The notes under the pieces: model-generated
Database searches by the model: none
The model's input: only the letters and a program-made list of their open reading frames with translations
What the model was told of the DNA's origin: nothing
Position numbers and translations under genes: made by a program
Shown here: positions 10,101 through 22,607 of the stretch, piece by piece
How positions within the stretch are numbered: position 1 is the stretch's first letter
Layout of the letters: each line of letters begins with the position of its first letter
Origin: Quercus robur
Taxonomy: Eukaryota; Streptophyta; Magnoliopsida; Fagales; Fagaceae
Direction: 5' to 3'
DNA: 64,000 bases
Assembly: GCF_932294415.1 (NCBI RefSeq)
Contig: NC_065536.1
Coordinates: forward strand, 58,331,854-58,395,853

Positions 10101-13100
10101 TTTATTGTAGCCTAGTGTTTATGGACTTTTTAGGTGTCATTCCACTTTGATAAGTTTCCAATGCCTCGTGTTTCTAGTTAGAGTGGAGGGAAATCAAATT
10201 CCATATCATGACTTATATTAAACTGAGTGTTGACCTTTTGTTGTTTATGTAAATAGAAAAATTGGCTAATGGAGAATTAAATTTATAAAATAACCAGACT
10301 TTGCTATGATAATTTGACTTGTTGGATGCCAAGCTTGAGATAATTGCGCAAAGCAAGAGTGTCTTGTTGGCTATTAAGGTTAAGGGATTGATATAGGTGA
10401 ACCCCTACTCTCTCTCAATGTGACAAGACACTAAAGTGAGAAGACCAAGTTGCAGTATGTACTATTTACATCCCAATTAATTTTCAGATGATTTTTTAAT
10501 GCTTTTTGATGAAAGCTGCCTGTTGCTGCCTAGTTTAGCAGATTAATATTGGTCAATGTGGATGCTGACAACTCTAGATTCCACCATTCTGACCAGCTTC
10601 CATAAAGAAAGCCAATTTGTTTTTTGTATACATCTAGTATTTGGTTCAATTCTCACCATGAATTTGTCCTTTTGATGTTACACTATTTTTGTCTCTTGCA
10701 ATGATTAATGATTGAGTTTGGAGAGATTTTATTCAACTTGGTGTAGGATATTTGAATCTGTGGGAACATTTTGTTCTGTGTTTGGTTCAAACTAATAAAA
10801 AGTGATGGAAGCTCAAGTATTTTAATTTTCACTTGATAAAATAGACTTGCCTGTAACAACATTTGTTTGTAATTCCAGTTCTACCCAAACTTTTGATCCT
10901 TCAACCTCTATACACACCCACAATACCTTTGTAGTGTCTCACACAGATTTCTTTTAGTATGGTGACTATACTATAGTGTATTGATATTTGCAGAAAGAAC
11001 TTCTTGGTGGAGGCAACTCCACTAAAAATAGGGTTGGCAATAGGCTTGGTATGGATTAAAAGGGCCTTTCCAAATTTAAAAGCCTCTAAATATTTTATAT
11101 ACCAAACTCTATTAAATTTTAAGAATTTCATTCCAAAGCCATTCCATTTATAGTTGAAAAAAACCATGAATCAGGTCAAACAATTCATATTAGGTCATGT
11201 TAACCAAACATTGAATATCTAAACATTAGTAAGAATTTTTACAGTAAATTAACTATTATTTTAAGAGAGAAAGAAAGGCACCCTTACTTTATTATTATAC
11301 AAACCATAAATTTTGTGTAAATAAAATTAATAATGGAGTATTTTCGTAATTTAAATACATAATCAGTTTGGGTTCAGGTAAATAAGGGTAAAACTCAAGC
11401 CCTAGCAGGTTTAAAAATATAAACCCTTACCCATTTGAAAAGAAAAATCCCAAAGCCTTACTATTAGGGTCGGATCAGGGTGGAACACCCCTTAAATTTG
11501 AGCCATTGTCATCCCTAACTAAAAGGCCATAACCAATGTTTTTGTCTTGCCAAAGCATGGTTTGAGAGGAATATTTCACTATGATCATAACGAGTGCATT
11601 TGGACGTAGCTTTTTGCTGAAAATGTATTTTCTTATTTGCTGAAAGTTGGTTAAAGTATTGTTGTATCTAGAAAGAAGCTGTACATAAACAAATGTTTTT
11701 GATAAGTAGTTGTACATAAACAATTAAGCTAAAACTAAAGGAAAAAGCTAGTGTCAAACAGACACTTGAAAGTTTCCTTAGCGTTTCCATTCTCAAGACA
11801 TACCATGCTTATGTGTTTGATGAATTGAGACCTAGAAAGAAGCTGTACATAAACAAATGTTTTTGATAAGTAGTTGTACATAAACAAATAAGCTAAAACT
11901 AAAGGAAAAAGCTAGTGTCAAACAGACACTTGGAAGTTTCCTTGGCGTTTCCATTCTCAAGACATACCATGCTTATGTGTTTGATGAATTGAGACCTTTG
12001 GCATTGCACTAAAATTGTTTTATTGTAATTGCTGAATGGTGTTTAGGTAATTCTTTATTCCATTTTTTGGTAATATTTGAATTTGAGATATATATCTCCC
12101 CCACCCCAACCCTCACTTCTTAGATGAGCTCCTTGATTGAATTCATGAAGTTTTTGCAGATGTGAACATTTTTTTATATAGGTAATCAGAAATCTATTAT
12201 AAATGAGAAGAAAAAAAAAATGAAAAGTACAAGAAGTTCATGATGATGAACAACAAGAAGTAATAGAAACAAACAACACAACAAACAAAGGGAAATCAGG
12301 AAACTAAGCTAAGGGAAGACATAAACTCAAAGAGAGAAGAACAATTAGTAAAACCCCAACAACAAGACCACTCCAAAAGACTACGTTGGCATAAAACCTT
12401 TAACTCATCTAACGTCTTCTCCTTGTCCTCAAAGGATCGACGATTTCGTTCCAACCACACAATCCACATTAAGCACCTTGGAACCAAATTCCAAATGTCT
12501 GAATTATGCTTCCCAAGCCACTGATGCCAACAAGATAACAAACTCGCCACTGATCCTGGCATAATCCAGTGAATACCAAAAGCCTGAAGCATAAAAGTCC
12601 ATAGGGAATGAGTAACAGGACAATGAAGAAGAAGGTAGTCTACCAACTCCCCATCACTGCAACACATACAACACTAATTAGCCAAAGGGCGACCCTTAAG
12701 CATTAGATTATCCAAAGTGAGGATCCGACCATGTGCAGCTATCCACAAAAAGAACGCCATGCGCTTAGGAATCTTTGGTTTCCAAACACCCTTCCAAGGA
12801 AACAAAGAATTTGAAGCACCCCGAATCGCATGGTAGTAAGACCGGGTGTCAAACTTACTATCACCTTTTAGCCGCCAGCAAAGAGTATCTCTCCTATCAC
12901 CTCGAGGAGTATGAGTTTGGATAAGCTAAAGTAGAGAAATAGATGCAGCCAACTCCCAATCTTCAAAAACTCTATGAAACATTAAATTCCACACTCTAAT
13001 AGTACCCCCTTCTGGAATCCACAAAACCTCAAAGATACAAGCATCCTTGACCGCTGAACACACATAAACCTCAAGATAAAGATCTTTTAGAGTATTATCA

Positions 13101-15598
13101 CCAATCCACCTATCATGCCAAAAGCGGATACGAGTGCCTTCACCCACTACAAAAAGACAGATTCTTAGAAAAGATCTCCCACCTTTTATTAATGTTTCTC
13201 CACTGGCCACACCCATGAGTCCTCCTGCAAACATTAGTACTCCTGCAAACATTAGTACTCCACCCCCCTTGACCCTCACCATATTTTGTGAAGATAACTC
13301 GCCGCCACAGATGGGTAACTTCATGACCATATCTCCATAGCCATTTCCCCAATAAAGCTTGATTAAAAGGCACCACACTTCTTGTCCCCAAATCACCCAT
13401 CTCAACGGGTAAATACACCTTTTCCCAAGCCACCAAAGAATATTTGAAACTCCCCTCAAAAGACCCCCAAAGAAAATTCCTCTAAATACTTTCCAATCTA
13501 GTAGCATAGCTTTAGGAATAGTAAAAAGAGATAAAAAGTACGTTGGGAGATTTGAGAGAGTACTCTTTAGTAACATGAGCCTACCACCCTTAGATAAATA
13601 GAGACGCTTCCACCCAGATAGTTTCTTCTCCATTTTCTCCAAAATAGGATTCCAAATCGAAGCAGTCTTAAAAGAAGTTCCCAACGGCATCCCTAAATAT
13701 TTCATAGGTAAATTGCCCACTCTACATTGAAGAATATTAGTCAGTGCATCTAGATTATTCACCTCCCCAACAGGGACAATCTCACTTTTCTTGACATTGA
13801 CCTTCAAACCCATAAAAGCCTGAAAACAAGATAACACCAACCTTATGGACAGCAGTTGATCCCTAGAGGCATCACAAAATAAGATAGTGTCATCAGCAAA
13901 AAACAAATGGGAAATATGCATACCAATAGAGTTCACAGCTCCCACATGAAAACCCTAAATAAGATTACACTCCTCTGTCTTCTTCAAGAGTCTACTTAAA
14001 ACCTCCATTATCAAGAGAAACAAAAGCAGGGATAGTGGGTCCCCTTGTCTCAACCCATGAGAGCTTCCAAAAAAACCTTCAGGGGATCCATTTATTGCAG
14101 ATGTGAACATGTTTGCAGATGTTGGTAAAATTGAGTACCCTCTGCTATTTATATGGAATTCCCCTATCCTATACAGTTTATTTCATTTATACTGACCAGA
14201 TTGTGTGTTCTTTAAATTAAAATTATAAAAATGCTGCTTATAGATGTCTAATTTTGAAGTCAAAAGGCTATTCAGAGATGAGCCATGCCAGAGGGATCTG
14301 CATTAGTTTAGTTGTTCAAAAACACCCTTGTTCAATCTGCAACTTTACTTTCCCTGGCCCATATACTGCTTCTGGTAACACTTTATGACTTTGAATTCTA
14401 AGAATATAATGACACATGGTGAAAGTATTTACCTCTGGGTTCATACGTTACCATGAACTGTGAGTACAAGGATTTGAGTTTTCTCAGATTTAGTATTTAT
14501 CTGGAAAACCACAAATTTAGTGACTTCCAATCATTGTTTGTAAAACTTTTTGAGAGACTGATCCCAATTGCATGCAAGCATGGATGTAAAGCTGAATGTT
14601 ACATTTAAATGTTGTTAAATCTCACAAAATGAATTTGATTCCATAAGCTGCTTGGTGGTCTCACAGCTTTAAATGTTGTTAAATCTCACAACATGGATTT
14701 GATTCCATAAGCTGCTTGGTGGCCTCACAGTTTCACTTGGGTAGAATTCTGCTTTCTGCTTTCTGGGATTGATATAGGGTAAAATACACTTTACCGCCTT
14801 GTGCATACAAGTAAAGTGAAAACATTGCCTCTGTTACCATTCACAGAAGTACACGTGACACAATTTGGGAACCCTAATGTTTTAGATGCTTGATTGTTAC
14901 TCTTTAGGACAAAGTACACAAAGCAACAAAGTTCACACATTTTCCGTCCACTCTCGCCCTATTCAGTCTGCTGGTTTGTGTGTCTTTGTCTTGAAGAGCA
15001 ACTAATCAAGGGTTTTAAGGCCATAGGGTTCCTAAATTATATTACCCCTGCAATTTATGTGGGTAATCCCATAAATAGTAATGGAAATGTTAACTTTAAC
15101 TTTTCTCCAATGCTCAAGAGGTAAAGTGTTACAATGGAAAATTCAGGGAGGTAAAGTGAACTATTTCCACATACAGGAGGTAAAGTGTATTTCCCCATTG
15201 ATTTATAACTCTGTAAAAAAGTAGTTATCCACATTTTGGTTTGGGGAAACTTGACCAGAAATTTATTATCAATTTTTCTGCAATTGATGTTATTGGTTTT
15301 TTTTAATCAGGCTTCCAGTGCGTTGGGACAAGACTGTCATAGTTGTCATGAATGCGGTGCGTGTTAGCAGTCCATATCTCCCTGAATCTGTTAGTGGAGG
15401 AACTCCTGCCGCCAATGACCGGGTGAAGAAAGTGGTAGGGCACTATAGGGATTCCCATATTTGATTTTTCTGAGAACTTTATCCAGAAATTATAAACATA
15501 TTTTTCTTTTAATTGAATCAATCGATGATTTGATTATTTTCCGTTGCTAGCTTGAGTTTGTGAGGAAGAGGTTGCATGCTGGTGGTGGTGGTCAGTGA
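7168..15598 (+). CDS. LSM12: LSM12-like protein, 5 exons
   Basis: LSM12 proteins pair an N-terminal LSm-like fold with a C-terminal anticodon-binding-like (AD) domain and act in RNA metabolism. Exons are 7168-7342, 7490-7649, 7796-7876, 15311-15434 and 15551-15598. They join in phase to 195 aa, close to animal LSM12. The LSm-like part holds [15 protein letters not shown] (residues 28-42), reaching [11 protein letters not shown] across the first junction. The AD part includes [20 protein letters not shown] and [15 protein letters not shown], ending in GGGGQ. Intron 1 has AT-AC U12-type signals rather than GT-AG, and is supported because it is the only junction that restores the conserved LVLQEGSKPG reading. 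The other introns are GT-AG. Intron 3 is 7,434 bp, expanded by two LINE fragments and two MITEs. I chose the first ATG; a second Met at residue 9 is possible. The frame is intact. Confidence 0.9.
7343..7489 (+). other. U12-type AT-AC intron (LSM12 intron 1)
   Basis: The intron starts ATATCCTTT, the consensus minor-spliceosome 5' splice site, and ends CCCAC. TTTCCTTAAC (7446-7455) matches the U12 branch-site consensus, although its A lies 35 bases from the 3' end, somewhat farther than usual. No GT donor near 7342 preserves the frame, whereas AT-AC splicing gives V-L-Q-E-G-S. Confidence 0.85.
8665..10016 (+). mobile_element. 5'-truncated LINE (L1-type) in LSM12 intron
   Basis: A broken reading gives the C-terminal end of an L1-type reverse transcriptase: [19 protein letters not shown] and [21 protein letters not shown]. 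Further on, zf-RVT-like sequence ([19 protein letters not shown]) appears in shifting frames with stops. It ends in an A-tract (about 9999-10016), as a retroposed 3' end should. Two internal tandem duplications are present: about 46 bp at 8886-8977 and about 94 bp at 9757-9946. It is in the same orientation as the host gene and decayed. Confidence 0.8.
11029..11517. mobile_element. hAT-like MITE
   Basis: The left end TAGGGTTGGCAATAGG pairs with the right end, whose reverse complement is TAGGGATGACAATGG. Flanking 8-mers ACTAAAAA (11021-11028) and ACTAAAAG (11518-11525) differ at one base. It is 489 bp and non-coding, inside LSM12 intron 3. Confidence 0.75.
11668..11997. repeat. 164-bp tandem duplication
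   Basis: The segment starting CTAGAAAGAAGCTG at 11668 is repeated at 11832 with only a few differences (for example AATTAAGCT versus AATAAGCT). Both copies end in GATGAATTGAGACCT. It lies within LSM12 intron 3 and has no coding content. Confidence 0.85.
12170..14094 (-). mobile_element. 5'-truncated LINE (L1-type), antisense in LSM12 intron
   Basis: A perfect 16-bp target duplication TTGCAGATGTGAACAT flanks the element (12154-12169, 14095-14110). Read on the minus strand from the right end it shows GLRQGDP, then an open frame at 13945-12926 with [32 protein letters not shown] and [12 protein letters not shown] (reverse transcriptase palm and thumb). A zf-RVT tail follows at 12667-12296 ([28 protein letters not shown]). 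The 5' end is missing, as in most L1 insertions, and the frame is interrupted around 12670-12925. The tail at 12170 is a short T-run. It lies opposite in orientation to the host gene. Confidence 0.9.
14604..14737. repeat. 67-bp tandem duplication
   Basis: Two adjacent copies of about 67 bp (TTTAAATGTTGTTAAATCTC through GGTGGCCTCACAG) differ at a few positions. They lie in LSM12 intron 3. Confidence 0.75.
14776..15196. mobile_element. MITE with AAATACACTTTACC ends
   Basis: The left terminus AGGGTAAAATACACTTTACC and the right terminus (reverse complement GGGGAAATACACTTTACC) form the inverted repeat. Flanking 8-mers ATTGATAT (14768-14775) and ATTGATTT (15197-15204) match at 7 of 8, suggesting a hAT-type element. 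It is 421 bp, sits just before LSM12 exon 4 and carries no transposase. Confidence 0.75.
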
Positions 15599-18500
15599 TA
15601 GTATCCTATGGGAGCTTTGAAATGTTCGTTGTGGGATGAAACATGCTGGATACTTCACTTGTACCAAGCCTTATCTGAGAGGAACATGTTATCTAGTTTC
15701 CCAGACAATTTCATGCTTGCTTTAATCAAGGAATTTCAGGTTTACATATTTTTCATTTGTAGTTATTCTTTCATTATGCCATCTCTTACTCTTCAGTTGC
15801 ATGATGCATTTGGTCTTGGTTTATTGACCATTTGAGATTAAATCAGTTGTTTGGTTTTCTACAGCAATGTGCTCATATGTATTAGATGTCTAATAGCTTA
15901 TAGTAAAATTAATTGTTTGGTTTTCAAAATCATCATGATTGAGTAACGACCAAGTAAAATTGAGTGGACCTGGAAAATCATAATGATTTTTTTTGCTTAT
16001 GTGATATCTTTCATATTGAAGATAAACTGTTGGGATTGTGGGATTTAGTGGATTTGAAGGCTATTTACTTCTAAGAACCTATTCTGGGAATAACAATGAG
16101 TAATTCTCAAAAATGAATGCTTGAAATAGAGAGGATGGACACGCAATGCAGTATCCTGTATCACATACAGTTCTCCTAGGTGTTTTTGTACACCCCTAGA
16201 TAATATTCATGCTAAGCTAACCTGTGCCTCCCCACAGAAATATTATGTCAAGGGCATGGTAGTTGGTGCTACTTAAGTTTTAAGGGATTACTGAATGAGT
16301 GGTTCTAGGACTACAAACCATTCCATAATTTTTAGCTACAATTCTGACTTGGCACTGTGACAGACGTTGAGCGGTTACTTATCACTTACACATGGACCCG
16401 TCATTTTTTCTTCATAACTTACACTCTACCACATCACAATCGTGATAAAGAAGTTGTCTAATAGTTTGTAGTACTAGATTTTTTTTCTTACTGAATTATT
16501 AGTAGCTGGAAGTGGAACCTGTCTACTAGGCAATGGGATTTGTGCGCATATGCACTTTGTACCTGAAATTTAAAGTTTCTATTCTCAAGAAAGTATAGTT
16601 GGAGGAATTTTTATGTACCGAGGATCCAAAAAGAAGAGCAAAGAGCAAATTATCGTCATTTTTATATCTTTAGAGATCTCCATCTATTTCTTTATTTGTT
16701 TCATATTTATATTTTTTTAATACTGGCATATATTGAAGGAACCAATGAAAAAGGTGAAAAAGAATTTATGCAGATTCAACATTCAACAGTATTTGGTATC
16801 CTTTTTTCCCCCTTAACCACATGTATAGAATATGGCTTGCACTTTTCACCCAGTATAAGTATCATAAGTCATACTATACAGTTGTAATCAATCCATGCTC
16901 GCCTGTTATTCAACCTGGCTTACAAAATGTTTGACTCCTAAACTTGAGCTTAAGCTTGACTTGTTCAAATTTTCGAGTTGAGATTAGCTATGTAATAAGA
17001 GATGGAACAATCACTAGTGGTGCCAAAATTTGATAATATAGGTGACTTGAACTCAATGATGGAGTTTCAACTTTCAAGCTATCTAGCCTAGTTTGTTTTT
17101 TCCTAAAATCCAAAATCTTGTTTCCCTGTAAGTGTTAAAATTATACTAGACGAACAATCTCCTTAGCAATTGTAAAAGTGGGTAGCATTTAGAGAATTGA
17201 GTTCAAACTATCAATACAATATCTTTGTAAAACCAGGTCATGTTGATGCCTGGTTGGAAGGCCCAAACTGTAGATTGACCTTTCTTTTTTTAATATTTTC
17301 TTGGAGAGGTGGAGCTAGAGAAGAATATACTATGGACACCAAAAACAATCACGACCATTTCACGTCTTATTCATATAACATTTGAGACAATGCTAAGACT
17401 AGGCTCACCACAATTAAAAAAAAAAAAAAAAAACACATGGATGGTGTGACATAGTCGGTGAAACAAGATACAAAAACACATGGATAGTGTGACAAAGTCG
17501 TGACAAAATCAGTGGGTAAAACTCTCGTGTCGAGAGGCTTTTCATATATATATGTATATATTAGGCCAAGAAAACAAAAAGGCTGGATTATCAAAGTTAA
17601 GCCTAGAATTGCTGGCCTTTCTTTGAGTGACTAATATGAACTGTGCCAAATCTTACTGCCTCAAAATTGTAGGGACTTTGCTTTGTGTTTTTCTTATGGG
17701 AAGGGTAGGTCGTTGATCGAATTTTGGATCTGAAAAATGTGGGGTCCATGTTGATATGAAAGTTCGGCTTTAGCCCAGAAAAAAATACACTGGGCCATGT
17801 GACAAAATGAATGTCAACATAATCACAATAGTTCAACAAATCTTTGCGCACAAGACAAAACAAAATAAGGCTAGATTTTACTCCCTCATATTCCCCACTT
17901 ACCAATTTAATTGGCTAATAAGCACTTATGAATTATGATTGATTTGATGATGCATCATCATCATCTTTGATTTTTATATTGTTTCCTTAAATATAAAACT
18001 ATCACAATCGAATCATTCATGAATTGGACATCATAAAAGCTAGACTTATTGTCATAATAATAACTCATAATGGTTTTTATAGGCTGTGGAAATAGTGCAA
18101 ATTATTGATTAGTGTTTAATTTTGAAAACAATCAATTAGCTTTTAGTTTACCAACAATCCTTTGTGTTTTGGTATTTTGTTTACATGGTGTGGCCAACAT
18201 CATCATAAGAGGTTCTACTATAATATTAAAAGAGAAAAAAATTGAACTCGGAGGTTTGCTTTTGTTTTCATTTGGCTAGGATTTGAATCTTGTAACGCGT
18301 CTTCAAAAGTGAACAGCAATTGTCAAAATAACATACAGCCGAAAGTGACTTTAGAGTGTGCCTTTAGCAAAGATTGAAGTATGTCTATGATTGCGTTTCT
18401 ATACCCAAAATGTGGTGCATTAATGAAAAATGTAATGTATTTGCTATGCTATAGGTTTATACTTTATAGTGCTTCTTGCCATCTTCTCCTCCAAGACCTT

Positions 18501-19732
18501 TACTGTTTTGGCCAACAGCTTGAAAGTGGGAAAAGAAAGTCCTGAGAACATGTAGATTATAGTGGCCCTTTTATGAAAAAGTAATTTTAGGAATGGTCAA
18601 TTTGATACTTTTTACAAAAAGTGATCTATGACAAATAAACAATTCAAATTCATTTTGAGTTGGGAAACTCCTAAGTAAACTTTAGTTATGAATTCTAAGA
18701 TAAAACAGTAAAAATACTATTTGCATCATTTAAGTTTGAGGTCAAATTTAAATCAGTCCACTGACAATGAAAATTTACAACTTATTCCTTTGAGTTAACA
18801 AAATTTTCAATATTCTCTTTCTACCAAAATATGTTAGAATCTTGCTGTTAATTTATCTACAAACAATGTCATTTTAAAGAGAAATTAGAGGGGAAAGAAA
18901 ATATTGTTTTTAGGTGGTTTAATGATGAAAATGTGATAAAGCATAATGGAAGGACATATAGACATCGTTATGTAAATCAACGATGTAAATTATAAGTTTT
19001 GAAAAGTAGGAGTTGATTTAAAAATGATCTCAAACTTAGAAATCTTGACCCATATGGGATTAAAAGGAAAAAAAGATGTGAACCAAATAACATTATATGT
19101 AGCCTTAAAAGACTACACTAATAGTGGTGCAGGAGATATTAAGAACTAGAGTTGCTAGTGGTGGGTTTAACTCCGAACAATTAGGAAGGATTATTCTTTC
19201 TTGTAACTCAATTCTATCTACTTTATGAATGTATAACATAGAGGGTAAAATTTGCCAAATAGAACAATTTTTATAAAAAAAGTTTAGGAGAATAGCACTC
19301 AAACAAAGTAATTTAGTTATGTAACACATTTTCAGAGCTCAACTTTTAAAAAACTTGAGTTCCAAGCAATATCGGTTCCATTACTTGGCGTGCTACTTGG
19401 AATTCGTATTTGACAAACTTGAGTTTCAAAAATATACTACATAACTAAATAACTTCGTTTGGATGTTATTTTCCTTTCTTTTTTTTTAAATAATAAAATT
19501 GTGTTATTTGGCAAATTTGGTCAACATAGAACCCTTTTTTTTTTTTTTTTTTTTTTTTTTTCCGGTTAAAAACACTAAATCCAAGGGACATTAGTGTAGT
19601 GTCAGCCGAGGCACAAAACTAGAATAATGGACAATCAAGTAATTAGAAATTTTCTCTCATACCTTGATATGGTATGGACTTGGTACTTACATACAGTTTA
19701 GGTCAAATCATCATCTTCACAATTACCTCTAT
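15599..19732. other. LSM12 3' UTR and gene-poor spacer
   Basis: The first few hundred bases after the stop codon are presumably 3' UTR. Beyond that the sequence is AT-rich, with simple repeats and a T-tract (about 19533-19561). Short open frames here, including a 100-codon one on the minus strand at 17603-17905, show no motif I recognise. I see no gene. Confidence 0.5.
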
Positions 19733-20359
19733 TAGGGGTGTGCAGCCAACCCGTTGCCCCGCCAAAACTGACCCAACCCACTAGGTTGGATCGGTTTTCA
19801 GGGCTTGGTGGGTTGGGTTGGGTTACAAATTTTTTTATTTTTTGATAGCGGGTCGGGTTGGGTTTGGGTCATAAAATTCCAAACTCATCAAACCCAATCC
19901 GACCCGACCTAATCCACCCATATATTTAATATATATTTAATATATATTTAAATTATATTATATAATTAATAATTTTTTTTAATAACCAGCTCTTTCTCCT
20001 ATCCTATATAAAAGTTAATATTAATATATATTAATTCATATATTAATATATAACTAAGTTGGAATATTAGTTCATATATAAATATATATTTTGTTTATCA
20101 ACTTAGGTAGCAAGTGTGATATATTTTTTTCTGTTTAATTTAATAATAATAGTAACAAAAAAAAAAAAAAAAAAAAACTGTCTAACTTATGAGTTCAAAC
20201 TGACCCAACCTAATCTATATGGATTGGATTGGACTTATGTAACGGATTGAATTAGGTTAAATTTTTTTAACCCACCGTAATAAGTTGAGTCAAAAAAATC
20301 TGAGTTGAGTCAAAAAAAAATCTCCTCAACCAAATCCTATCGGATTCATGCATACCCTA
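19733..20359. mobile_element. hAT-like MITE rich in GGGTTGGGT words
   Basis: The left end TAGGGGTGTGCAGCCAACCCG pairs imperfectly with the right end (reverse complement TAGGGTATGCATGAATCCG). Flanking 8-mers are ACCTCTAT (19725-19732) and ACCTCTAC (20360-20367), 7 of 8 identical. Subterminal zones carry repeated GACCCGACC/GGGTCGGGTT and the middle is AT-rich. It is 627 bp with no transposase. Confidence 0.75.
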
Positions 20360-20367
20360 ACCTCTAC

Positions 20368-21790
20368 TTTTCTTAGCTAGGTAATGATGGCTGATCGGTG
20401 TAATAGTTTTGATCATAGATGAGAATTTCGAGATTTGCACCTTTGTTGAATGATCATTGGTTGGTGTAGCAAGGACAAGAATTTCACTCCCTTGTCTTGG
20501 GAACTGTTCCATTTTGCTCTTCAAGCTTCCCTTTACCCATTTCAGGATAGAGACGAATGAAGAATCTTTGGACAAGTTATCTTTTGATGACTAATACTTA
20601 TCAGGTAATTTTACCAAAGAGCTTTAAAATCCTAAAACAAGCTTTTTTTTTTTTGCTTTTAACTAAAACAAGCTTTTAGTATAAGCTCAAATCTGAAGTT
20701 TTATCCTTAAACTATTTTTATACATTTTCTATGCCTCTAGACGTCCATATGAAGCATTCAAATTTTCAATGTATTTTTACACCGTAATTTGTCAAATACT
20801 CTAAAACATTATAACTCTTTCTCATTAGAGCTTTTCATTGCAAAAATACTACAACTAAAACTTTACCATTATACATCAACAAAAAAAAAAAAAAAAAAAA
20901 AAAAACCTTACCATTAAAGCTATACTTTTGATGGCCATACCAAACAAATCATACGTTTGAATAGAGGAAGATGAGAAGAACAAAGTGTATATTCCAACCA
21001 CCTTTTTTTTACTGTCATTTTCTCTCCCTCACCTCCTTTTGTTCTAATCTTACCTTAGTATCCAAGGCATAGATTATCTTTAAATCTGCTTCCTGTGTTT
21101 GCATGACAATCAAACTAGCTAAGTATTTGAAAACTATTGTCTTTCTTTAAATGAAAAAAAGAAAAAGAAAAAAAAAGGGTAAATGTTGTGTTTCTTTCAT
21201 TCTATTCTTTTCTAAAGTTGATCAATTTATTTAGTTTAGTCATCATGTTTTGGGGTTTGTGAAAGGAAGCTGAGGGGCCGAGTTAGAGTGGGGTTAAGGA
21301 ATAAAACCTTTCTAAGTTTACTTGAACAGAAAGGTATCAGATACAAAAGACAGTTCTAGATGTTGGTGGAATTCAGTCCATTTATCTCTGAAAGTCTCAC
21401 CAAGCAACCCAATTCAATTGAAAATAACGTGTCATTTTGCATCAATAGATACATAAATTCGTCACATATGATTAGCCACAATGCTTAGAATCCTAGAAAA
21501 GTAAAAATGTTATTATTGTTATATGAAACGGCACGGACTCACTCCCATGTGAAAGGAGTGTAATATATCCCAATCATACTAAATAGTAAATACCTTCACC
21601 GAAAATCAAGGCACAGAAATCTTCTAGTGTTTTATTCCATGATGACTCTAGCAACCTTGTACCACTAAGCACTAGCCAATTAATGGGGTCTTATTGACTA
21701 CACCACTAGCAACTGATGTCTTATGGACTACACTACCAGCCAATGTTTGATTCATACAATAGCACTACGTGTATCAATATTTATTTGGAA
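20368..21790. other. Non-coding spacer
   Basis: AT-rich sequence with an A-tract at about 20881-20905 and a (GA/AAG)-rich stretch near 21160. A 72-codon minus-strand frame (20357-20575) overlaps the MITE end and has no recognisable motif. I see no gene. Confidence 0.5.
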
Positions 21791-21897
21791 GGTTAGAGAT
21801 ATATTAGCCCATTAGTATAGGCCTAAACCTAATTTTATTTTGTGTACAAGTCAAGTCTTCTACTTGTACTAGAAGTCTATTAGTCTAGGGTTTAGTC

Positions 21898-21931
<34 letters not shown>

Positions 21932-22607
21932 GTTATGATTTATTGTAACACAGGATTTATACTACACTCTAATATATTATTGATGTAGTCTTTTAGGGTT
22001 TCCTCCGTGGATATAGACCGTTAGGCTGAACCACGTAATTCTCGTATGTTACTATGTTCTATATTTTATACGTTACTATGTTCTATATTTTATACTTTCG
22101 CTTTCGCATCCATACTAGCATATTCAACATGGCCTACTGCTGCCGTCAAAACTCTCCGGTATAGTCAAGCCACCGTTAGAAGTCGCATCAATACTGCAAG
22201 AACATTGCCTTCCTTAAACTACCGTCATAGAGCCAAATTTCATTCAAGGGATCTTCTCAACCTTATCAAATCTCAAGATTTCATCAAACTTCCATCTTGA
22301 GTTTAAGAGGGGGTGTTAGATATATATTAGCCCATTAGCATAGGCCCAAACCTAATTTTATTTTGTGTGCAAGCCAAGTCTTCTACTTGTACTAGAAGTC
22401 TATTAGTCTAGGGTTTAGTCTACTATATATACACATGTTATGATTTATTGTAACACAGGATTTGTACTACACTCTAATATATTATTGATGTAGCCCTTTA
22501 GAGTTTCCTCCGTGGATGTAAGCCGTTAGGCTGAACCATGTTTTCGTGTGTTACTATGTTCTATATTTTATGCTTTCGCTTCCGCATCCATACTAGCATA
22601 TTCAACA
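21791..22607 (+). mobile_element. Deleted LTR element with two LTRs
   Basis: Two LTR-like segments share nearly all their sequence: 21791-22129 (first base T to G) and 22314-22607, both ending CATATTCAACA. The right one is preceded by the purine tract AAGAGGGGG and starts TGTTAGATATA, which defines it as a 3' LTR. Only 184 bp lie between them (22130-22313), so the interior has been lost. The left LTR has an expanded TA tract (about 21902-21928) and a short internal duplication. No clean target duplication is seen. The PPT and termini suggest a Copia-type element. Confidence 0.65.

Noticed and set aside
17603-17905. 100-codon minus-strand frame
   Set aside because: No motif, signal or context; the region is otherwise spacer.
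20357-20575. 72-codon minus-strand frame
   Set aside because: Overlaps the end of a MITE and its target duplication; no recognisable domain.
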